DNA of 10,849 bases from an uncultured Collinsella sp. Lineage in GTDB: Bacteria > Actinomycetota > Coriobacteriia > Coriobacteriales > Coriobacteriaceae. This document shows, piece after piece, positions 1 through 5,209 of the stretch. The notes beneath the pieces were generated by a model, which was not told the origin of the DNA, did no database searches, and worked only from the letters and a program-made list of their open reading frames with translations. The stretch's first letter is position 1. The number at the start of each line of letters is the position of its first letter. A program made the translations under genes and the position numbers. The stretch spans positions 1-10,849 of the forward strand of contig CABRZC010000067.1 of NCBI GenBank assembly GCA_902475375.1, written 5' to 3'.

Positions 1-567
1 TGGCTCAGCTATTGCGAGGAGCCCTCGCAAAACGAAATCATGGCCTATAACATGGCATTTACCGATTGGCTGCTGTTCGAGCGTCCCTATTACCATGACA
101 AGACGCTGCTGGAGCTGTATGTGGACGAGCCGCCGACGTCGCTTTCGCCTGCTTCGCTCAGACGGCTCGAACAGGTGCGCGACACGCAGTATTTCTCGCG
201 CTTTGGCATTTTGGACAAGGATCCTGTGACTGGTATGGTCGCGCTGCGCGACACGCGCACCGACCGACGTTTTGATGTCTACGACCCACATATCGTGCAA
301 AAAGAGCACTGGCGCGAAGGTGCGATTGCGGTGCGCATCGCGTGCGTTGACGATATTTGGCTGACGGCGGGGCAGCTCTACCTCTACGACATTGCGCGCC
401 TGAGCGATACGGCGGTCGACGGGCCCGGCGCGGTGCATCCCGAGGACCTAGAGGACGGTTTCGACACCTCGTGTATCAGCTTCTTTTTGAGGTTGGTCCG
501 CGACATCATGGGTGCCCAGGGGCGCTACGTAAAGTCCCTCAACATCTACGAACAGGAATGGGAGTAG
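1..567 (+). CDS. Unrecognised protein, 3' part of a gene starting before the window
   Basis: The frame is open from base 1 to the TAG at 565-567, so 188 residues are visible. The ATG codons at 40 and 52 are inside an already open frame and have no clear ribosome site, so I treat the gene as cut by the window edge. The visible part is acidic and soluble, with no membrane segment. It has a DWLLFERPYY stretch (about visible residues 21-30), then a TLLELY segment, then GMVALRDTRTDRRFDVYDP. This order (W-hydrophobic-F-D/E, T-L-L-E, 'V-L-R-D' hairpin) recalls domains found in SEC-C/zinc-finger-associated bacterial hypothetical proteins, but I cannot see the diagnostic cysteine motif, so this is only a hint. 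No function is assigned. No clear terminator follows; the first 57-bp palindrome begins 40 bp downstream. Confidence 0.6.
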   Translation, partial: WLSYCEEPSQNEIMAYNMAFTDWLLFERPYYHDKTLLELYVDEPPTSLSPASLRRLEQVRDTQYFSRFGILDKDPVTGMVALRDTRTDRRFDVYDPHIVQKEHWREGAIAVRIACVDDIWLTAGQLYLYDIARLSDTAVDGPGAVHPEDLEDGFDTSCISFFLRLVRDIMGAQGRYVKSLNIYEQEWE

Positions 568-607
568 GGGATGGGCAGCTGTCGCCTGCCTTGCCTTCCG
601 CCTTTAT

Positions 608-824
608 ATCTCGATCAGTAACGTCTAGAGACCATTTGGACCCGTAGTTGTTACAGATCGAGATGAACAATGCAGACTCGACTGAATGTCTCGATCTGTA
701 ACAACAAGGGGCCGTTTGGCCATCTAACTGTTACAGATCAAGACGGAAGGTTGGCGCCTGCCGAAAGATCTCGATCTGTAACAACTAGAGGCTCAAAGAC
801 TGTCTTCCTGTTACAGATCAAGAC
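608..824. repeat. Array 1 of a 57-bp interrupted palindrome (3 units, 80-bp period)
   Basis: Three units at 608-664, 688-744 and 768-824. Each is exactly 57 bp: a 15-bp left arm (type ATCTCGATCTGTAAC), a 27-bp centre, and a 15-bp right arm (type GTTACAGATCGAGAT). Unit starts are exactly 80 bp apart, leaving 23-bp spacers (665-687, 745-767). Arm mismatches are few: one in unit 1, one in unit 2, two in unit 3. The array fills the gap between the first gene and the nuclease-like gene, ending just before that gene's possible TTG start. Function is unknown. It lacks the identical short repeats and variable spacers of a CRISPR array. Confidence 0.9.
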
Positions 825-877
825 ATTTGTCAGCGGCGGCAACAGCGGCGAAGGTCCATTTGTCCGATGTGGTGGTG

Positions 878-1921
878 ATGGAAGTGTCTCATACCGTTCT
901 TAAACGCAAACATGCAACACGTAACACCTTGGCGCGGAATAGGATGCTTGCCAGGCTCACGGAGGCAGCTGAACAAGGCGTGCTGCTTGTGACGCACGAC
1001 AATGCCGAGCTCATGTGGCTGCGGCGTCATGTGGGAACCGATGATATTGCGGAGCTCGAGCCGTATTTGTTCTGCTTGCAACATGATTGGGTTGTGCTGA
1101 CGCCGGCGGAGCGAGCGCTGCGTACCATCAAAGGGCTTGCGGAGTTTCATCCCGATTGGGCGTTTTGGGGCTATGACGCGGCGCTTTTGTGGGGTCTGGA
1201 GGTGCCGAATGATCTGCTCGGGCCGCGATTTCTTGTTAAGACAGGTTGCTCGGTGCCGCTGAGTGCGGGATGCCGGCTGTTGCGTCCGCAGGTGGCGGGC
1301 GCGCTAGAACAAGTCGACGGCGTGCGGGTGACGCCGTTTTGGCGCACGGTAGAGGATTGCCTGCTGCGCGCGCCGTTTTCGTATGGCCTGGCGATTGCCG
1401 ATTCTGCGTTGCGAGCAAAGGGCGAATCGCGCGATGACTTTTGTGAGCGGCTTCGTATGGATTGTGGAGGCAAGCGCGGGTATCGCAGAGCGCAGGTGAT
1501 TGCGTCGCATGCGGACGGGCTGTCCGAAAACGGCGGCGAGTCTCGTTTTCGGGCATTCTTTATCGCGTATGGGTTTCCGGTGCCGGAGTTGCAGGTGGAG
1601 TTTCGTGATCCGCTCGATCCGAGCCAAGTGTTTCGCGTTGATTATTTTTGGAGGCTCGAGGACGGGACGTGCGTGATTGGCGAGCTGGACGGAAAGGGGA
1701 AGTATACCTTACAGAACGACGAGGGTCGGGAGTGGATCGACCCGTTCGTGGCAGAACGTCAGCGGGAGTCCCATCTGACAATGCTCGGACACAAGGTGCT
1801 TCGGTTTACGTTTGATGAGCTCAAGAATCCGGGGAAGCTGGTTGAGAAGATAAGGCTGGCGGGTATTCCGCGACGGGCCGATTTGGCTGAGGAATGGAGA
1901 CGCCAGTGGTATGGGCGCTGA
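878..1921 (+). CDS. AbiEi-like protein with C-terminal PD-(D/E)XK (DUF559-like) nuclease domain
   Basis: From ATG 878 this is a 347-residue soluble protein. Residues 20-110 resemble the winged-helix region of AbiEi-type antitoxin proteins: a helical segment with GVLLVTHDNAELMWLRRH, then the strand-helix WAFWGYDAALLWGLEVP that matches the 'SAA.LHGL' part of that family. Residues 220-315 resemble the restriction-endonuclease-like DUF559/Vsr fold: ESRFRAFFIAYGFPVPELQ, then RVDYFW with D255, then GELDGKGKY with E269 and D271, then RESHLTMLGHKVLRFTFDEL. The candidate active residues are therefore present. In characterised AbiE pairs the AbiEi partner is a repressor/antitoxin; whether this single-gene form cuts DNA is unknown, and no partner toxin gene is beside it. 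Start choice is uncertain: TTG 827 directly abuts the upstream palindrome array, and ATG 944 is also in frame. Codon use looks less GC3-biased than in the helicase gene, consistent with accessory origin. Palindrome arrays lie on both sides. Confidence 0.65.
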   Translation: MEVSHTVLKRKHATRNTLARNRMLARLTEAAEQGVLLVTHDNAELMWLRRHVGTDDIAELEPYLFCLQHDWVVLTPAERALRTIKGLAEFHPDWAFWGYDAALLWGLEVPNDLLGPRFLVKTGCSVPLSAGCRLLRPQVAGALEQVDGVRVTPFWRTVEDCLLRAPFSYGLAIADSALRAKGESRDDFCERLRMDCGGKRGYRRAQVIASHADGLSENGGESRFRAFFIAYGFPVPELQVEFRDPLDPSQVFRVDYFWRLEDGTCVIGELDGKGKYTLQNDEGREWIDPFVAERQRESHLTMLGHKVLRFTFDELKNPGKLVEKIRLAGIPRRADLAEEWRRQWYGR

Positions 1922-1962
1922 GGGGTGCAACCGGCGCGGATGTGGGTGTTCCTGCCGAGTTT

Positions 1963-2260
1963 GTCTCGATCTGTAACAACAAGGGGCCGTTTGGCCTCGT
2001 AGCTGTTACAGAGCAAGACAGAAGGTTGGCTGCCGCTAAAAGATCTCAATCTGTAACATCTAGAGGCCGAAAACCTGTCTACATGTTACAGATCTAGACG
2101 TTTGACGACGGGGCTGGAGAATATCTCGATCTGTAACGTCTGGAGGCCAAAATTCGACCTAACTGTTACAGATTGAGACAAAGGTTGGACGCGGTGCCGA
2201 AAGATCTCGATCTGTAACATCTAGCGGCTCAAAACCGGGCTTACTGTTACAGATCAAGAC
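1963..2260. repeat. Array 2 of the 57-bp interrupted palindrome (4 units)
   Basis: Four units at 1963-2019, 2043-2099, 2123-2179 and 2204-2260, each 57 bp with 15-bp arms and a 27-bp centre. Starts are spaced 80, 80 and 81 bp. The spacers at 2020-2042 and 2180-2203 share an AAGGTTGG core and an AAAG end with the spacer at 745-767 of array 1. The first unit is identical to the second unit of array 1 over 35 bp (1962-1996 against 687-721). The array starts 42 bp after the nuclease-like gene's stop and ends 151 bp before the amidohydrolase ATG. Confidence 0.9.
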
Positions 2261-2365
2261 GTTTTGCTGGAACGACCGGAGCATTGCCGCGCTGTCTCCG
2301 TTTGCCCTCATATCTCTCTTTCTCCCGTTAACCGATATGTCCGCAGCAACCCTGTTGCGCTGGGT

Positions 2366-2371
2366 GATAAT
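2366..2371 (+). promoter_or_regulatory. Possible -10 box (GATAAT) for the amidohydrolase gene
   Basis: GATAAT lies 39 bp before the ATG at 2411, giving a leader of about 30 nt. No convincing -35 hexamer is visible at 16-18 bp. A short perfect inverted repeat, GCAAC-CCT-GTTGC (2346-2358), lies just upstream and could be an operator. Weak prediction. Confidence 0.25.
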
Positions 2372-2410
2372 GGACAAATGTTCAAGTTAATCGTGAGGGA
2401 GGAGCTCGAT

Positions 2411-3781
2411 ATGGCGTCTGCCGATCGTTCCACGCTGTTTATCAATGCGACCGTCCTGGATGGTTCGGAACATATGGAGCCACAGCCCGACATGGCCGTG
2501 GCCGTTGAGCGCGGCGTCATCACATGGATGGGGCCGAGTGCTGTGGCGCAAGCTCCGGCGGGTGCCGAGGTCATTGACCTGGCGGGTGCGTATCTCATGC
2601 CGGGCCTCATCAATATGCATGTGCATCTGTGCGGTTCGGGCAAGCCGGTCTCGGCCGGCGATGCGGGCGCGCTCATGAAGAAACTCGACAACCCCGTGGG
2701 CCGCGCCATCGTTCGCCACATCCTCAAAGGCAGTGCCCAGCAGCAGTTGGCAAGCGGCGTGACCACGGTGCGCGGCGCGGGTGACCCGCTGTTTGCCGAT
2801 ATCGCCGTACGCGATGCTGTCGATGCCGGCAAGTACCAAGGCCCTCGCTTGGTGGCGCCGGGAACGGGCGTCACGGTGCCGGGTGGCCATGGCGCGGGGC
2901 TGTTCGCGCAGGTCGCCAATACCCCCGCCGAGGCGGCCGAACAGGTGCGCGACCTGTATGCGCGCGGTGCCGACGTCATCAAGCTGTTCGTGACGGGTGG
3001 CGTGTTCGATGCGACCGAGGTGGGCGAGCCGGGCGTGCTGCGCATGCCGGTCGAGGTAGCCGCTGCGGCGTGCAAGGCTGCCCACGACGTGGGGCTGCCG
3101 GTCATGGCCCATGTCGAGAGCACCGAGGGCGTGAAGGCCGCGCTTCGGGCCGGCGTCGATACGATTGAGCACGGCGCTCCGTTGACGCCCGAGATTCTGG
3201 AGCTGTACCGCGGCGCCGCGGGAACACAGCTCGAGGGACGCGCGCCGAGCGTGACCTGCACGATCAGCCCTGCACTGCCGTTTGTACTGCTCGATCCGGA
3301 GAAGACTCATTCGACCGACACGCAAAAGAAGAACGGCGACATCGTGTGCTCGGGCATCATCGAGAGCGCCCGTGCCGCACTGGAAGCTGGCGTTAAGGTG
3401 GGCCTGGGCACGGATTCAAGCTGTCCGTTCGTGACGCAGTACGACACGTGGCGCGAGGTGGCCTATTTTGCCAAGTACGTGGGCGTGAGCAATGCGTTTG
3501 CGCTGCACACGGCCACGCAGGTCAATGCCGAGCTGCTGGGGCTGGGCGGCGAGACCGGCACGATCGAGTGCGGTAAGGCCGCCGATATCCTGGTGACGCG
3601 CAAGAACCCGCTCGATGACCTGTGCGCTCTGCGTGAGCCGATACACGTGATGTGTCGCGGTAATCTGGTACGCAAGCTCAAGGTGAAGCATATTCCCGAG
3701 GTGGACGCCGAGCTCGACACGATTATGGCCATGCCGGCCGAGGCACTGGCCGAGGAACTCGCCCGCGACGGTGTGGCGTAA
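2411..3781 (+). CDS. Metal-dependent amidohydrolase (imidazolonepropionase / Xaa-Pro dipeptidase-like)
   Basis: A 456-residue cytoplasmic hydrolase of the amidohydrolase superfamily (TIM barrel plus small beta-sandwich). The metal and catalytic ligands are all visible: H70 and H72 in NMHVHL, the lysine to be carboxylated K191 in VIKLFVTGG, H234 in VMAHVES, H254 in TIEHGA, and D335 in GLGTDSS. The N-terminal strand region (INATVLDGSE...GVITWMG) and the C-terminal GETGTIECGKAADILV with N399-P form the sandwich typical of the family. The HVH-K-H-H-D set and the long GxGVTVPGGHG loop fit the binuclear group that includes prolidase-like and imidazolonepropionase-like enzymes; known members cleave N-acyl or Xaa-Pro/Arg dipeptides, so a peptide or amide substrate is likely but not fixed. 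I choose ATG 2411 because a strong GAGGGAGGAG ribosome site precedes it; upstream in-frame residues look non-coding. It is monocistronic and followed by a hairpin terminator. Confidence 0.88.
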   Translation: MASADRSTLFINATVLDGSEHMEPQPDMAVAVERGVITWMGPSAVAQAPAGAEVIDLAGAYLMPGLINMHVHLCGSGKPVSAGDAGALMKKLDNPVGRAIVRHILKGSAQQQLASGVTTVRGAGDPLFADIAVRDAVDAGKYQGPRLVAPGTGVTVPGGHGAGLFAQVANTPAEAAEQVRDLYARGADVIKLFVTGGVFDATEVGEPGVLRMPVEVAAAACKAAHDVGLPVMAHVESTEGVKAALRAGVDTIEHGAPLTPEILELYRGAAGTQLEGRAPSVTCTISPALPFVLLDPEKTHSTDTQKKNGDIVCSGIIESARAALEAGVKVGLGTDSSCPFVTQYDTWREVAYFAKYVGVSNAFALHTATQVNAELLGLGGETGTIECGKAADILVTRKNPLDDLCALREPIHVMCRGNLVRKLKVKHIPEVDAELDTIMAMPAEALAEELARDGVA

Positions 3782-3835
3782 GCGCTGGTGTGGCGGGGGG
3801 CGGTCGGCTCGTCGAATGCTGCCGCCATACACAAA

Positions 3836-3870
3836 AAGCCGGGGTCTCAACACGAGGCCTCGGCTTATTT
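3836..3870. terminator. Bidirectional rho-independent terminator
   Basis: Stem 3836-3848 (AAGCCGGGGTCTC) pairs with 3854-3866 through 13 pairs including two G-T wobbles, with a 5-nt loop AACAC. The + strand side continues TTATTTAT. The - strand side leaves the stem into TTTTTGTGT, so it also serves the convergent gene ending at 3934. Confidence 0.8.
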
Positions 3871-3933
3871 ATCGAAAAAATGCTTCAGATTTGGGACAAA
3901 CACTACTAATCCATTTGCCCTACGGCGCGACGC

Positions 3934-4407
3934 CTAGGAGCGGGTTTCCATCTTAGCGTGACACTTGGGGCAGGTGACGCGGATCTTGCCCTTGCCCTTG
4001 GGGACGGACAGCATCTGACCGCAGTTAGGGCACTTGAGGTACGCCGTGGTCTTGCGGCCCTTCCACATTTTCTTGGCCGTTCGCTTGGCGCGCTCAAAGT
4101 CTTCCTTGCTGGTGCCGGCCGCGCGCGAGGCGTTGGCAGCTGCGGCGCCGCCGCCCAAGCTCGCTACGAACTTGCCCAGGCCGGGGACGTTTGCGGTCGC
4201 GGCGACAAAGGTATCGTTCTCCTTTCGGCGCGCGTCGATGTTTCTGGACAGGCCGCGCAGCACGCCGAGAACGATCACGGCGATTGCGATCCAGCTGAGC
4301 CACTGGATACGGGCCATCGATCCGATCATCGCGATGACGATTCCAGCAAAGCCCATCACGATGGTGAGCTCATCGGCGCCGTTGCGACCCTTCATAAAGT
4401 CATTCAT
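3934..4407 (-). CDS. Small membrane protein with C-terminal zinc ribbon
   Basis: 157 residues from the ATG at 4407, preceded on the - strand by an AAAGG ribosome site at suitable spacing; an in-frame GTG two codons earlier (4413) is a poorer start. Two hydrophobic segments lie at about residues 14-30 and 35-53, forming a hairpin in the membrane. They are followed by a basic, Ala/Gly-rich linker (55-123) and a zinc ribbon with CPNCG at 126-130 and CPKCH at 146-150. The layout (membrane hairpin, linker, two CPxC knuckles) suggests a membrane-tethered zinc-binding protein; the role is unknown. It lies downstream of csoR on the same strand but is separated by 112 bp containing a REP-like hairpin and its own TATAAA box, so I treat it as a separate transcription unit ending at the 3836-3870 terminator. 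Confidence 0.75.
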   Translation of the reverse strand: MNDFMKGRNGADELTIVMGFAGIVIAMIGSMARIQWLSWIAIAVIVLGVLRGLSRNIDARRKENDTFVAATANVPGLGKFVASLGGGAAAANASRAAGTSKEDFERAKRTAKKMWKGRKTTAYLKCPNCGQMLSVPKGKGKIRVTCPKCHAKMETRS

Positions 4408-4440
4408 GCACACTGCCTTTCATTCGATATGCTGCACGCC

Positions 4441-4446
4441 TTTATA
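4441..4446 (-). promoter_or_regulatory. Possible -10 box (TATAAA) for the membrane/zinc-ribbon gene
   Basis: TATAAA on the - strand, 34 bp before the ATG at 4407. The -35 region would fall inside the neighbouring REP-like element and is not convincing. Confidence 0.35.
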
Positions 4447-4457
4447 CCCGATTTAGA

Positions 4458-4518
4458 GCAAAGGGGACAGGTTAATCTGCACCAATGTGGTGCAAACGTA
4501 CCCGTCCCCAATGCACCA
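4458..4518. repeat. REP-like intergenic hairpin, GGGGACAGGT type, copy 1
   Basis: A nested palindrome: outer arms GGGGACAGGT (4463-4472) and ACCCGTCCCC (4500-4509) with one mismatch, and an inner perfect TGCACCA-ATG-TGGTGCA (4478-4494). The first 31 bp (4458-4488) match 10435-10465 at 27 of 31 positions, so it belongs to a dispersed family. It sits just after the csoR stop codon and may act as a transcript end or barrier; no T-tract follows. Confidence 0.75.
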
Positions 4519-4519
4519 A

Positions 4520-4792
4520 TTACTTGGCGAGTTTGTCGACGACGCGTTCGATCTCGGCGAGCTTGGCGGTCTTGAGTTCCTCGTCGCCCGATTCAATTGC
4601 CGAGGTCACGCAGCCCTCAATGTGAGCCTTGAGCACATCGGCGTTGATGCGCGCAATGAGCGCCTGCGTTGCCATGAGCTGCGTGGAAATATCGACGCAG
4701 TAGCGGTCCTCCTCGACCATCCGCAGGATGCCGTCGATCTGACCGCGTGCCGTCTTGAGCATGCGGGTCACCGATTTATGGTCTGCCATCAT
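4520..4792 (-). CDS. csoR: Copper-sensing transcriptional repressor, CsoR family
   Basis: A 90-residue all-helical repressor of the CsoR/RcnR (DUF156) family. It binds the promoter of copper-export genes as the apo form and is released when Cu(I) binds. The Cu(I) ligand triad is present with the exact spacing of characterised CsoR proteins: C32 (RYCVD), H57 and C61 (KAHIEGC), so copper is more likely than nickel or formaldehyde sensing. The N-terminal KSVTRMLKTARGQIDGILRM helix is the usual DNA-contacting region, and the length is typical. The ATG at 4792 has a GAGGA ribosome site 7 nt upstream; a second ATG follows immediately. It is the last gene of copA-copZ-csoR, 48 bp after copZ. A matching C5-T-G5 operator lies at the operon promoter (7608-7624), so autoregulation is expected. 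Confidence 0.92.
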   Translation of the reverse strand: MMADHKSVTRMLKTARGQIDGILRMVEEDRYCVDISTQLMATQALIARINADVLKAHIEGCVTSAIESGDEELKTAKLAEIERVVDKLAK

Positions 4793-4840
4793 GGCGGGTC
4801 CTCGTTTCTGGTCGATGGGGTCGAATGCTTCTGGTAGCTG

Positions 4841-5062
4841 CTACGCGGCGGTTACGGACAGGGCGTGGAACTTCTCGCCCGCGCCCTCGACGGCGGCGGC
4901 GAGCTGCTCGGCGGTCACGGTGTCGGCGCACTCCACCTGGACGGTCTGGGTCTCGTGGTCGGCATCGGCATCGGTCACGCCGGCAACGTTGAGCAGTGCC
5001 GTCTCGACAGTAGCGTCGCAGTGGCCGCACATGAGGCCGGAAGTCTTGATTGTGTAACGCAT
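4841..5062 (-). CDS. copZ: Copper chaperone CopZ-like, single HMA domain
   Basis: 73 residues forming one heavy-metal-associated (ferredoxin-like) domain, beta-alpha-beta-beta-alpha-beta. The Cu(I) site is the M11-C-G-H-C15 motif in the first loop, with GHC in place of the more usual CxxC filling such as AAC or QHC; both cysteines are intact. Its family role is to carry Cu(I) in the cytoplasm to the CopA ATPase and to the CsoR sensor. The ATG at 5062 has a GAGAGG ribosome site 7 nt upstream. The frame stays open a further 37 codons upstream, to 5173, through the 86-bp palindrome, but that stretch does not look like a chaperone and has no good start. It lies between copA (147 bp) and csoR (48 bp), all on the same strand. 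Confidence 0.9.
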   Translation of the reverse strand: MRYTIKTSGLMCGHCDATVETALLNVAGVTDADADHETQTVQVECADTVTAEQLAAAVEGAGEKFHALSVTAA

Positions 5063-5091
5063 GGGTATTCCTCTCTGTTGTGTCGGCTTTC

Positions 5092-5177
5092 CCAGGCACC
5101 CGACCTTGACCTTCAAGCCGTCGCTCGCGTACCAAAGTACGCGTCGCTCCTCTTTCAGGTCAATCTCGGGCACCTGG
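5092..5177. repeat. 86-bp interrupted palindrome between copA and copZ
   Basis: Outer arms of 21 bp (5092-5112 and 5157-5177, beginning CCAGG and ending CCTGG) pair at about 17 of 21 positions. There is a symmetrical 13-bp internal loop on each side and a perfect central hairpin CGCGTAC-CAAA-GTACGCG (5126-5143). No T-tract follows on either strand, so it is not a standard terminator. It lies inside the cop operon and could adjust copZ-csoR mRNA relative to copA by pausing or protecting the transcript. Confidence 0.7.
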
Positions 5178-5209
5178 AAAACCCGTTCTAAATGGACGTA
5201 ATGGTGAGC

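Noticed and set aside
670..903. Small + strand frame within array 1
   Set aside because: It translates the repeat units themselves and overlaps the nuclease-like gene start; no ribosome site.
608..2260. CRISPR array
   Set aside because: Repeats are long interrupted palindromes with diverged centres and partly shared spacers; no identical short repeats, unique spacers or cas genes.
608..2260. Integron attC sites (57-bp length is typical of short attC)
   Set aside because: The arms end in TGTAAC/GTTACA and lack the RYYYAAC/GTTRRRY boxes and the unpaired bulge; units are packed every 80 bp rather than one per gene cassette, and no integrase is seen.
2308..3325. Long - strand frames opposite the amidohydrolase gene
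   Set aside because: Shadows of a gene with complete metal-ligand motifs on the + strand; no motif or start signal of their own.
3958..4575. 205-codon + strand frame opposite the zinc-ribbon gene
   Set aside because: The opposite strand has two membrane segments, paired CPxC motifs and a ribosome site; this frame has none of these.
5063..5173. N-terminal extension of CopZ by 37 residues
   Set aside because: It is encoded by the 86-bp palindrome and has no good ribosome site; the ATG at 5062 has a clear one, and the HMA domain starts there.
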